Shown piece by piece: positions 44,909-54,322 of a DNA stretch of 64,000 bases. Origin of the DNA: Oopsacas minuta (taxonomy: Eukaryota > Porifera > Hexactinellida > Lyssacinosida > Leucopsacidae); NCBI GenBank assembly GCA_024704765.1, contig JAKMXF010000222.1:1301424-1365423 (forward strand). Reading direction: 5' to 3'. The position numbers were made by a program, and so were the translations under genes. The notes beneath the pieces were generated by a model. It saw only the letters and a program-made list of their open reading frames with translations. It ran no database searches and had not been told where the DNA came from. How positions within the stretch are numbered: the first letter of the stretch is position 1; each line of letters begins with the position of its first letter.

Positions 44909-45866
44909 TCTCTATATCTTACGCTACAAACCAACAGCACAATAATTTATGTAATTCATCATTTGTTATTTTCTAAAGTATTTTTATACAAAGCAATTGA
45001 ACGAGATTTTAACACCTCTAGAGTGATGAGGAATCTATCAAGCCAGTGGAACCTCTTTAATTCGAGCACCAACGGACGGTCAAATTTTGTTCCCCCTATC
45101 CGGAAATCGTATAAATCGGAGTAATATTTAATTGTATATCTACTATAGGGACCTGATTATGTGAAAATATTTATTTGTCTTATCCAGAAATTCGTACTAA
45201 TGAGGTTTCACTGTATTTTGTAACCCTCCAGGGATCTTGGAGCATAGATTCCGACCTGGCGTCTCGTGAAACTGAGATTTCTTCTCAAAAGGCGTGAGAT
45301 TTGGCATTTCAGCACCTAGCGTAAGTCTCACGGAGTCATGGGTAGTCACAAAAAGTTGGCATTTCTGCCTGGAGTATTTTGGGCTGTGTTTTTACAGAAT
45401 TCCAGGAAATAATTTAAGAACTTAGAGAATAGAGTAAAACCTCCATTAGGGAACACCTCCGCTTAGGGGACACTTTTTAAAGTCCCGATTTTCTCCTATG
45501 CTTTAACATTGATACCTACCTCCCATTAAGGAACACCTCCCTTAGTGAACAGGGAACACTCTTTTGTGTCTCAAATATCACTTACGGACCTCTCATTAAA
45601 GGACATAAGTGTTTATCATAATTCGTGGGGATCAAGATGACAGTCAGTTGGCTGTATTTTGTTCACAGTTTGTGGTGAACAGTGTGATCGATGTTGTCTG
45701 GATGTAAAACTTGTAATTCCAGGGAAATTTTCGTAAACCCCGCGATTTAGCAACTAAAATCTTTGGAAGTTATTATAGGGAACCTGTAAATATGATGTTG
45801 TGTATATATGTATGTTACTTTACTCTGTATTACAACCTCACCACATCTTCAATTAGCTTGCTATAC
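44909..45866. mobile_element. Spacer with pogo/mariner-like MITE, copy 2 (45044-45215)
   Basis: cagtggaacctc at 45044 and gaggtttcactgta ending at 45215 are inverted ends. The interior matches copy 1 at 42067-42235. A diverged sequence with repeated attagggaacacctccg-type phrases lies at about 45430-45600. No gene in the rest. Confidence 0.7.
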
Positions 45867-47639
45867 ATGAGTGAGATCCCATTGCAAGCACTTTCCACAC
45901 ATATCCTCAATTTAGCTAGAGACGGAGACTTAACTCAGTTGAAGCAGAAGAAGAGCTATATCCTACAGACGGGAGACCCGTACGGAGCTACTCCTGCTCA
46001 CTATGCTGCTAGAGGCGGTCAGTTGGTGGTACTCCGATGGTTATATGAGGAGTTTGGAAAGGAGTGTTTCAGAGCTAGAGCTAATAGTGGAGCTACGATT
46101 GCACATGACGCTGCTGCTCTGGGACACTTGCCTACCTTAGAGTTCATCTTGAACCAAGTGGACCCTGAACTCCTGGACACACAAGACGATACAGGTGCTA
46201 TTCCTCTCCATTTAGCTACAAGGTTTGACCACTTGAATGTAGTACAGTGGCTTGTAGAGGTGAAAGGTTGTGACCCGCTGACTCCATCTAAGAAAGGCAT
46301 AACCCCGATGCACATAGCGGCAGGAAGAGGCGCTAAGGCTTGCATAAAGTGGTTCATACATATGAGAGATGACGTAGCAGACTGCAGGACTGTGAATGGA
46401 GCTACCCCTGTGTACTATGCAGCTCAAGAAGGTAGACTAGATTGTCTAAAGGTAATTGTAATGGAGGCTCAGGGTAATCCTAGACAGCGAGCTTATGACG
46501 GTATGACTGCACTACACGCAGCTGCTCAGAATGGACATTTACACTGTGTTATATGGCTAGTAACACACGGAGGCGTGTCTGTAATGGAACGAGATAAAGA
46601 GGGAGCTACACCCGGTCACTATGCAGCAGCTAGAGGTCATGTTAATGTGCTACGCTGGTTACTACAGAATGGAGCTGTAGCAGTAAAGGACGAGCTGGGG
46701 GGAACCCCTCTACATGACGCAGCAGAGCACGGGCAGATTGAGACCGTACGAGTACTACTGGAGGCAGGGGCTGATCTTCTAGCTAGAGATATAGACGGAC
46801 AGACTGCTGAGCAAGTAGCAGAGAGAGCAGGACACTTTACCTGTGTGGAGTGTATACGGACTGTTTTGAAGCAGCACTCCCTCCCTATAGCTAGGAAATA
46901 TTCTCAACCATTAGACAGGAATAAACAACACAGATTCTCCATAGCTTCAGCCAGGAATGCAGGAAGAGATTTTTACAAGAGTATTAGTAAGAGGAAGACT
47001 CCTAATACTATCTCTTCTCCCAGTCTAACTGTTCTTATGTCTAAAGAGGGATATGAGAATGGAGTGGGAATAATTCCAGAACTCAAAAGCAGTAAGAGTC
47101 TTCCTTCTTCAGCTCGCAGCCCTAAGATAGGTCGGAGGACATTTCTTCCCTTAGCCAAGCCTGCTTCCGAAGAGGTCTGGCTCCGACAGGGGAGAGGTAC
47201 TCAAGAGGATCAGACATCTCCCTCTCCTCGCAGGAGGGATCTACCTGTATACAATAATAAAACTGCATTTTCTCATATCCCTGCTCCTTTCCCATCTCCA
47301 GGACATAGTGACAAGAAGCAGGTACACTTCCCTATCACTCTCCCGCCTAATTTTAAGTCACAGGAGGACATCTCCCTCGACGGTATCCCTACTACAGATC
47401 AGTATGGTATAGCTATACCTGAATGGAAGAGACTTATAATGGCAAGAAAAGCTAAGAAGGAACTTGAAGATTCTTCATCTGGTCCCAAGCTAGACGCCCG
47501 TATAAGAAGTAAGTCTATGTCAGAGCAGTCAGTACGTTCCTCTCTAGAAGATCCTCAGAATACTAGTATAACTCCTCAATGGAAGAGAGATCTGATAAAG
47601 AAGAGAGGATTGAAATTGGAAAAGATTCAAGAACCCTGA
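45867..47639 (+). CDS. ESPN: Espin (ankyrin-repeat actin-bundling protein)
   Basis: A 590-aa intronless protein from the ATG at 45867 (MSEIPLQAL), which I prefer to an upstream in-frame ATG at 45792 that adds an unlike hydrophobic stretch. About nine ankyrin repeats fill residues 30-345; they match espin at [38 protein letters not shown] and [15 protein letters not shown] (human [35 protein letters not shown]). The C-terminus carries two short motifs, [12 protein letters not shown] and [13 protein letters not shown], which match the espin actin-bundling module (PEWKRQVMVRK, PAWRRDLLRKK). The Pro/Ser-rich linker is poorly conserved. Espin bundles actin in microvilli and stereocilia; here it would organise actin protrusions. 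Shorter than the longest human form (854 aa). Confidence 0.9.
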   Translation: [590 protein letters not shown]

Positions 47640-48084
47640 ATTTAATAAAGCACCAACCAACATATCAATCATAATCACAATTAATTTATTCTTAGGTTTT
47701 ATATGATATTATATTCACTTTTAAAAAGATTTGTATTCGTTTTATTTGTCAATAAACCCAAATATATATTTCCATATTTACTCGGATATTAACAGGGGTT
47801 GATTATTTAATTTGTTTTTTTATCCACCTTCAATGCAAAGGGGAATATTATTGTGGAATACGGCAATTACTATAAAAGTACACCTATGTCATTGGCGAAG
47901 TAGTGGCCAAGGTATTGTTCCGGCCATAACCAAACTGGCTGGGCCAGCCCTATTGGTCCTGAATAGTACATGGGAGCTGATGTAGACCTTTCGTTATTGA
48001 TTTATATGTCTGTAAGGGTGCTATTAATCTAGGATATACTATATTCATCTTGTTACATCATTAATATTCCTGCTATTGTTTAAG
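47640..48084. terminator. Espin 3' end with poly(A) signal, then spacer
   Basis: AATAAA at 47644-47649 begins five bases after the stop (TGA 47637-47639), which would give a very short 3' UTR. The remaining spacer has a MITE-like fragment (tatttactcggatatt, 47776-47791) but no gene. Confidence 0.5.
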
Positions 48085-48627
48085 ATGGGAAATAGTATCA
48101 GTACCCCAATAATTACAGAACCGGAGAAGAAACCAGGCAGATCTTTGCTTATAGAGTGTATTTCTTCTGGTATTATAGGAGCTATTGCTGAGATACTCTC
48201 CCAATTAATAAAATCATCTTCTCTGAATAACTTTAATATTCACAACATAATATCCTACTTCATATTCGGAGTAATAACTGCTCCAATAAGTAAGAAGCTA
48301 TTCATACTCCTGGAGTATTTATTGAAAGATATTCCAGAAGGATTCTCTAAATTCTTTAAGAAAGTTATAATCGAGAGAGCTATATTTGCTCCTCTATTCC
48401 TCTTCCTCTACAAGATGCTCATACCTCTGTTACAGGGTCAGCCCTTATCTGACGTTATCAAGAAACTGCCTCAGAACTTCTTAATAACTCTACTAATTAA
48501 TATCCTAGTCTGGTCTCCATTTAGTTATATTAACATGAACTACGTTCCTATAGAGAAAAGAGTTATATCTGCTAATCTAATGGGACTGCTATGGACTTGC
48601 TTCCTATCTTTTCAGAGTTCTCCCTGA
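48085..48627 (+). CDS. Mpv17/PMP22-family membrane protein with N-terminal MGNSIS
   Basis: A 180-aa intronless protein of the Mpv17/PXMP2 family (176-195 aa), small channel-like proteins of peroxisomal or inner mitochondrial membranes. About four hydrophobic helices; the family core is seen as VIKKLPQNF, then ILVWSPFSYINMNYVPIEKR near residues 145-165 (family W-P-x-x-Q-x-I-N-F-x-x-V-P-x-x-x-R) and a Trp/Leu/Ser-rich end LLWTCFLSFQSS. Start: the ATG at 48085 (the upstream TTG is not a start). This gives MGNSIST, an N-myristoylation-like context (Gly2, Ser6), which would be unusual for the family. PXMP2 and MPV17 cannot be told apart. Confidence 0.75.
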   Translation: MGNSISTPIITEPEKKPGRSLLIECISSGIIGAIAEILSQLIKSSSLNNFNIHNIISYFIFGVITAPISKKLFILLEYLLKDIPEGFSKFFKKVIIERAIFAPLFLFLYKMLIPLLQGQPLSDVIKKLPQNFLITLLINILVWSPFSYINMNYVPIEKRVISANLMGLLWTCFLSFQSSP

Positions 48628-49483
48628 GTTAAGTTCTACTTTTATTTGTAGAGTTATTTGACGATTTATATTATTTGTTTCAGTGAAAAACATTTATGCA
48701 TTTTATCAGTTTATCTATATGTGTATCTTTACTTTTAAGGCAAGGTTTTTTGTTGTTTTTTTAAGCAATTTTTTTCTTATTCATAATAAACAATCAATTA
48801 CCCCTAATATATAACGTATTTACTCGAATGGTTGCCCCTGGCCTAGGGATCAATCGGGGCCCTGGTCCCGGCCAAAAAGATGAGAATCCGGCCCTTGGCC
48901 AGCCGGGGTGTTTGATGAAATTCATGCCTAGAGTTATTTCAAAAGCAAAACATCATAGGTTTGGAACGAAGAAATTTAAATGCGAGATACTAAATCAAAA
49001 TATATACGTATCTCTATAATCTTCTAAATCTTGCTTATATCAAATCTTCACTATTATCATCAATTTCCTCGATGTGTTGATTAGGAAGAACTACATCAGG
49101 AGGTGGTTGAAGTAATTTGAATGAGCCAAATCAAACAGGGGGCGATTATTCGAGTAAGACGGTATGCAAACTCGAAATGGTCGGGTGTTTTCTCATCTGT
49201 ATTGCATTAGTAGTCTGTTCAAATTCATTCGGGCATGCTGTATTGGTCAGTATTTGAAATCACTGCCGCTTGTATCAGAACCTAAGTGACTTCTGACAAA
49301 TTCAAAACTTAAGAATTGATAAATTTTTCTGACAAGTGCCAGAAATTAAAATTCTAACAAGCATTGATTCAAAATTCTAGCTAATGCAATGCAGCATTCA
49401 GCTTCCCCAAACGATCACCTCTTTATGAATATCAGTTTATAATGTAGAACTACTATACATAGTTTAGTACATTCCTGATTATA
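48628..49483. mobile_element. Spacer with an inverted-repeat MITE (48813-49161)
   Basis: acgtatttactcgaat at 48813 and the complementary attattcgagtaagacgg ending near 49162 form imperfect ends of a roughly 350-bp MITE with a G+C-rich inner part (cctggcctagggatcaatcggggccctgg). Fragments of its ends recur at 26.8 and 34.1 kb. The ORF within it is not considered coding. Confidence 0.65.
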
Positions 49484-49720
49484 ATGAGTAAGAAACAAAC
49501 ACCAAGTGACTTCCTGAAGCAAATAACAGGTAAACCTGTGTTAGTGAAGTTAAACTCAGGAGCTGATTATAGAGGAATACTCATGTGTCTAGACGGATAT
49601 ATGAACATAGCATTAGAACAGACAGAGGAGTATATGAATGGAGAATTGAGGAATAAATACGGGGATACACTCATTAGAGGGAATAATGTGCTTTATATCA
49701 GTACTCAGAAGAAGAAGTGA
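49484..49720 (+). CDS. LSM6: U6 snRNA-associated Sm-like protein LSm6
   Basis: A 78-aa intronless protein matching LSM6 (human 80 aa). It is a subunit of the LSm1-7 ring (mRNA decapping, P-bodies) and the LSm2-8 ring (U6 snRNA, nucleus). Sm1 motif: KQITGKPVLVKLNSGADYRGILMCLDGYMNIALEQTEEYMNG (residues about 11-52), with the Asp-Gly-Tyr-Met-Asn RNA-binding loop; Sm2 motif: DTLIRGNNVLYIS, with Arg-Gly-Asn. The Lys-rich tail is as in LSM6. The full length in one ORF indicates a functional gene. Confidence 0.97.
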   Translation: MSKKQTPSDFLKQITGKPVLVKLNSGADYRGILMCLDGYMNIALEQTEEYMNGELRNKYGDTLIRGNNVLYISTQKKK

Positions 49721-50215
49721 GTTTCTATTATCTTGTAACTCCGTTCTATTTGGTGACTGGCTGTAGAGATGTTGTGCTGTTTGAATAAGGACTCTGTTGA
49801 TAATTCACTTTTCTTAATGCAATTATTCGTAGTTTCGTTAAATTATTGAAATGTATACACGTAGAGAATATCTCAACTTAATAATCACTATTTGATGTTT
49901 GAGTATTATTTCTCATGAAACTGTCGGAGCATTTTTCTGAAAAATTCTTGAATTTTACAGCATAATTTTCTCCTGGGAGGACAAATATTTTCTCTCAGTT
50001 GGCTCTTAGTTTAACATTGAGAATAAGTTGACAATGTCGCATTGAATGGCGACAAGTCCTCTCTTCTTAATTTGTCTCAAATGAATTAGCTATGCAAAAT
50101 CGGCGGTCAGTAGTTCGTACCCAATTAAGGCAATAATATATATGGTCCCCGGTGAACTTATTAACAAGCATCCATTGTAATTCGTTAGTAGAAATTGTCT
50201 GTTTTTAAGTCAGTG
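49721..50215. other. Spacer, no gene
   Basis: AT-rich 495 bp between LSM6 and POLE4; nothing recognised. Confidence 0.35.
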
Positions 50216-50950
50216 ATGTCATCATCTGATATAAGTGTAGAACAAGATGAACCTGACATATCTCTAGAAAATTCTCAATCTCTCAGTTCTGATAACTCTT
50301 CTCATCACTCATCAGATCGGATCCCAGAAATTAATGATATTGAAGATACTCCTTTTTTAGTCACTACACCCTCAAGTAATATTCAAACTACTTCTAACAT
50401 TGACTCTCTTCCATTGGATTTTGAAGCCACTCCCTCAATGACATTTGAAACAACTCATTCAATAAACTTTACAGATATTCCTTCTTTGGATATTGAAGCT
50501 ACCCCATCACTTAACCTATCTGTTAGTCCTACATTAAGTTTAGATACTACTCCTATTAATATAGCTACAGATATTAGCCTTGAAGAGAGACATGTATCTA
50601 TAGAACAATCTGAGCATGTTACAGAGCCACAGGCCGAGCTACTTGAAATATTATCAGAAGTTGTTACAAGGGCAGGAGAGCAGACAGAGGTTACTAACAA
50701 AACTTCTGTTCCTTTCCCTCTCACTAGAGTTAAGACAATAATGAAGACAGATCCTGATACTTCATTGATACAGGCAGATGCAGTTGTTCTGGTGGGTGAA
50801 GCTGCTAAGATGTTTTTGAAACGATTCTGCAGAGATGCACAGAAGGTAACAGCTGGTAGCAAGAGGAAGATAGTTAATAGAACAGATGTTGACACCTGTA
50901 TTAACAGGTATGATGAGTACTTATTTCTAGAAGAGCAGTTAGATTGGTAA
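50216..50950 (+). CDS. POLE4: DNA polymerase epsilon subunit 4 with long N-terminal extension
   Basis: A 244-aa intronless protein from the ATG at 50216. The C-terminal 80 residues are a histone fold: FPLTRVKTIMKTDPDTSLIQ, then AVVLVGEAAKMFLKRFCRDA, KRKIVNRTDVDTCINRYDEY and LEEQLDW. These match POLE4 (human LPLARVKALVKADPDVTLAG, RKTLQRRDLDNAIEAVDEF, FLEGTLD). POLE4 pairs with POLE3 in polymerase epsilon and parental histone handling. CHRAC1 is a close relative, but the PDTSL segment and the C-terminus fit POLE4 better. Human POLE4 is 117 aa; here residues about 1-160 are a Ser/Thr/Pro/Asp-rich, repetitive tail with repeated EATPSL/M units. Confidence 0.85.
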   Translation: MSSSDISVEQDEPDISLENSQSLSSDNSSHHSSDRIPEINDIEDTPFLVTTPSSNIQTTSNIDSLPLDFEATPSMTFETTHSINFTDIPSLDIEATPSLNLSVSPTLSLDTTPINIATDISLEERHVSIEQSEHVTEPQAELLEILSEVVTRAGEQTEVTNKTSVPFPLTRVKTIMKTDPDTSLIQADAVVLVGEAAKMFLKRFCRDAQKVTAGSKRKIVNRTDVDTCINRYDEYLFLEEQLDW

Positions 50951-51295
50951 TCAGTATATTATCTCCATCTTTGGCTTGTGTAACACGGGTATGGAGATGT
51001 AAGTTGTCTATTATTTGTATAGTAGTTTGATTAATTATTGAAATATATCTCGAAAACATTATAGTGATAGGAACAGGAAATATTCCTGTGATGTAATGAT
51101 AATGAGAAAATTCGACACTTGATTGCCGGAAACTTACATATTGTCGACAACCGTTAATTTGAACTTTCACTAATTCGAACGATTTTTTCCCCGTGAAAGT
51201 TCGAATTAACCGTTGTCCACTGTATTTGGTCTTGTTATCCATGTCATAGTTATACCTCTTGTTAGCTTTATTCTTATTAGTTAAACTTCTTAATA
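50951..51295. mobile_element. Spacer with short pogo-like inverted element
   Basis: Arms at 51147-51170 and 51193-51216 (acaaccgttaattt and its near-complement aattaaccgttgt, with gtgaaagttcg inside) are separated by a T-rich loop; flanks end in cactgta. This looks like a MITE of the pogo type. Confidence 0.6.
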
Positions 51296-52489
51296 ATGGA
51301 ATTCGACTACCTTGCTTACATTGAAGAGCTGAAGGATGAGGTAGAAATGAAATTTGATAAGATTATCACAGCTGCTAATAATCGAATGAAACATCTTCTT
51401 GATATTCTAACTCAACTAGCAGATAAGTTTCGCAAGAATCGAATAATAATTGAAGAAGAACTTGAGAGACTTGACTCCCTCCTAGAGGAGAGCAACAAGA
51501 CAACCAACCTGAATGAGTTTGATGAGAAGGTACGTATGGTGCAGGAGAAAAGAGAGTCACTAACTGAACTAACTCATCTAGATTATGTGTGTGTAAAGTG
51601 GGATCACAAGCTGTTGGATTTGATTAGCGATTATGGAAATATGTCAGTAGAGAGAGGTGCTCTCTATTCTTCCAGGTTTAACCACCGTGTATCTACTTGT
51701 CTCAATCAATCCTCAATATCTCTATTAGAGCCTGACAACTTAGCTATAGATTCTTACAATCAAGAACTCTATGTATTGGATTCAGCAAACAGTTGTGTAT
51801 TCGTATTCTCTCGAGAAGGAGAGTACATACGTCAGTTTGGTCAGGGACTATTGTCTCTATGGGGCGGGATGGATGAGCCTAAAGGAATATCTATCAGAGA
51901 CAAGCGAGTGTTCGTAACTCAGTCTCAAGGACATTGTCTCAAAGAGTACAATCTAGAAGGTACTCAGAGGGGACAGGTTGGGAGTAAAGGCAATTCTCCG
52001 AGACAATTCAATACTCCTATAGGCATAGACACAGATACTAGTAACATATTCGTATGTGATTGTCATAATAACAGAATTCAAGTCTTAGACTACAATCTCA
52101 AATTTGTGAGGAGAATTAGTGGAGTTAGTTTGAATTTCCCTCGGCAATTAAGAGTATTAGATAATCGTATATTTGTGCTGTCTTTATATCTCACCTGTAT
52201 TCAGGAGATTGACAAGCAAGATGGTTCTTGGATTAGAAGTATAATTACACTAGATAATTCAGATCAAGTTAGTAGGATAACTTTCTCATTCGACAGGATA
52301 CGGAATCTATTTCTATGTAACCCAGTAACTCATTCAGTATCTGTATTCTCACACAATAATGAACAGTTGTTACATACTTGTGATTTTCCTAAGAGACAAG
52401 AGCTGCTGTGCGTAGCTTCATTAGGTGGAGATGTATGTGTTATTGCTAGGGAGAAGGATACTTACGAAGTACTCAGTATACGAATTTGA
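51296..52489 (+). CDS. Coiled-coil and NHL-repeat protein (TRIM-NHL-like without RING or B-box)
   Basis: A 397-aa intronless protein. Residues 1-120 are coiled coil (EELKDEVEMKF.. to VKWDHKLLDLI), followed by NHL repeats over about 130-395: LLEPDNLAIDSYNQELYVLD, EYIRQFGQG, PKGISIRDKRVFVTQ, NTPIGIDTDTSNIFVCDCHNNRIQVLD, FPRQLRV. These form a beta-propeller typical of TRIM2/3/71, but RING and B-box fingers are missing, so it is not an E3 ligase by itself. The coil resembles those at 18048 and 20266, which lack NHL. Propellers in this family bind RNA or protein partners. No specific ortholog. Confidence 0.78.
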   Translation: MEFDYLAYIEELKDEVEMKFDKIITAANNRMKHLLDILTQLADKFRKNRIIIEEELERLDSLLEESNKTTNLNEFDEKVRMVQEKRESLTELTHLDYVCVKWDHKLLDLISDYGNMSVERGALYSSRFNHRVSTCLNQSSISLLEPDNLAIDSYNQELYVLDSANSCVFVFSREGEYIRQFGQGLLSLWGGMDEPKGISIRDKRVFVTQSQGHCLKEYNLEGTQRGQVGSKGNSPRQFNTPIGIDTDTSNIFVCDCHNNRIQVLDYNLKFVRRISGVSLNFPRQLRVLDNRIFVLSLYLTCIQEIDKQDGSWIRSIITLDNSDQVSRITFSFDRIRNLFLCNPVTHSVSVFSHNNEQLLHTCDFPKRQELLCVASLGGDVCVIAREKDTYEVLSIRI

Positions 52490-52890
52490 TAATTTATATT
52501 TATTGTTACATTATAGCTCTTATGATCTTGAATTTATAGCTACTTTTATTGTGATATCATTATTCGCTGTTTTATTACACCTATACGTGTATATAAATAT
52601 TATACTTCTAGAGGTAGAATAATTATAATGATTTGAATCATTCACGGGTCTATCGTATTTCTCAGAATTTGCGCCTACCCAAACTAGTGAATACAAATTT
52701 ATCTCCTGGAATAATTTTCTGTATGAAAATTACACCTAATTTTACATGTGACCAATTGGGATAATCAAACTCCTGAGGTTGTTATTATCCTTAAAATTAT
52801 GAAAATATTTTGACCAAAAATAGGGAAGAAAAATAAGCTCCGAGATACACTATTATTGTCTAATCAGTTATCACTCATTTAACAGATAGC
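52490..52890. other. Spacer, no gene
   Basis: AT-rich, 401 bp; nothing recognised. Confidence 0.35.
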
Positions 52891-53601
52891 ATGTCATCAG
52901 GTGTCACCAGACAACCACGCAAACAATTAGCTCACTCTCATGCTGATTCAGTTCTGAAGAACATAGAACTTGCTAAGGTTAGAGAGTGGAACGAACATGA
53001 TGTTATCAGACAATTCCTGGAGCCTTTGGAGTTTGGATATTGTAGCAAAGCTTTTGAACAACATCGTATAACCGGACCTGCTCTCGTGTCTCTGACAGAG
53101 GAACATCTTAAAGAAATAAATGTGATGTTAATAGGAGACAGGGTGCTGTTTATGGAGTACCTAGCTATCCTAAAGAAGAAGAAAAGGCAACAAGAACGAG
53201 CAAACTCTATCTGGACAGGAACCACACCTCATGTCAGTTGTGCATACTCCTCTAATCCCTGTCAGTTTCTGTTCAGATTCTGCTGTCCCTGTTGTGTGGC
53301 TAAAACCACATGGAGTGTAACATCTCAAGGGTTACGTTCTAGTGCCTATCCGGCCTCAATCAATATTGTGGGTAAGACAGACAGAGAGTTTATTGATTTC
53401 CGCTTCCTCAAAGACCTCGAAGTACATTCTGAACCCACCTGTATCTGCTGCTGTAGAGGATATGACTTGTTAATATACGCAGATGATCCCTCTGAGAATA
53501 GTGCTAAGCACGGCGAGCCAACTCGCCTTTCTCATCCAGAAGCTTTACAGGTAGAGAAACTGATTAGAGATGCCTGGGCAGATGCTAGATTAGTAGACTA
53601 G
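52891..53601 (+). CDS. SAM-domain protein with Cys-rich and PH-like C-terminal region
   Basis: A 236-aa intronless protein. Residues about 33-98 form a SAM domain (EWNEHDVIRQFLEPLEF, the Leu-rich TEEHLKEINVMLIGDRVLFMEYL). The rest (about 100-236) is unusual: a cysteine cluster CCPCCVAK and CICCCRG, and between them strand-rich sequence TTWSVTSQGLRSSAY, FIDFRFLKDLEVHSEP, ending in DLLIYADD and a helix EALQVEKLIRDAWADARL. This pattern of W-x-V-T, F-L-K-D-L and a terminal helix resembles bacterial-type PH folds. No named family recognised; the role could be adaptor-like through SAM oligomerisation. Confidence 0.6.
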   Translation: MSSGVTRQPRKQLAHSHADSVLKNIELAKVREWNEHDVIRQFLEPLEFGYCSKAFEQHRITGPALVSLTEEHLKEINVMLIGDRVLFMEYLAILKKKKRQQERANSIWTGTTPHVSCAYSSNPCQFLFRFCCPCCVAKTTWSVTSQGLRSSAYPASINIVGKTDREFIDFRFLKDLEVHSEPTCICCCRGYDLLIYADDPSENSAKHGEPTRLSHPEALQVEKLIRDAWADARLVD

Positions 53602-54071
53602 TCACTTATTAATGTTAGAACGCTGCGTCGCTTATAACTGTTATTATATAGAGCCTCTTTATCATTTAAGTTGCTTATTTATAATATTTTTATATTTCCA
53701 AAGACTCTCACTTCAATTCTTTTTGGTAATTTTGGTAAATAAGTATTATTTACATGTATTATTAACTTATTTCGTTCCACGAGCTTGTCCGTTGTAGAGG
53801 TGTTGTCCGATTTTCGAAGTGTCCGTTTTGGGACTCCACTGCATTCAGTTGGGTACCTAATTCATTCAACCTAGTTTTGTATTGACTGTATTATACGTTT
53901 ACTTATTACCACACGTATATTCCAGTCTATACAGTTCCATATTGAACACAGTGCTTACTAATAGTTGTCTCAAAAGTCGTTACTTTAATTTAATTAAAAT
54001 AAAATAGTCTTACAGAATCTAATCTTTAAAAGTAAGTGAATTTTCTTTTCAGTACTTGTTCTTGTTTGACA
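53602..54071. other. Spacer, no gene
   Basis: AT-rich, 470 bp, between the SAM-domain stop and the mariner-type MITE; nothing recognised. Confidence 0.3.
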
Positions 54072-54322
54072 TACACGGCCAAAAGTATTGGAACACTATG
54101 CCACAATTGACACATGGCACAAATATGTATTTACTTCAGTTGCATAGGCTGAAGATAATTTCAAACATCTGTGAACTTATTTCGATTATTACTTTTATCA
54201 TTAAAATCGCCTTTTTCTGATATATTTTCAGACCATTCAGTACTTATATTCTCGCAATGTGCCATATGCCACATGTGTCATTAATGGTATTGTGTTCCAA
54301 TACTTTTGGCCAAGGAGTGTAT
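54072..54322. mobile_element. Tc1/mariner-type MITE
   Basis: A 251-bp element. ggccaaaagtattggaacac (54078-54097) reappears inverted as gtgttccaatacttttggcc near 54293-54312, 20 bp perfect. The ends lie at TA dinucleotides (54072 and about 54320). The inner acacatggcac / gccacatgtg sequences are also inverted. It contains no ORF. Confidence 0.85.

Noticed and set aside
48828-49019. ORF starting MVAPGLGINRGPGPG
   Set aside because: It lies within the MITE at 48813-49161 and reads through its GC-rich inner part.
50455-50895. Antisense ORF of 146 codons inside POLE4
   Set aside because: Shadow of the repetitive Ser/Thr tail.
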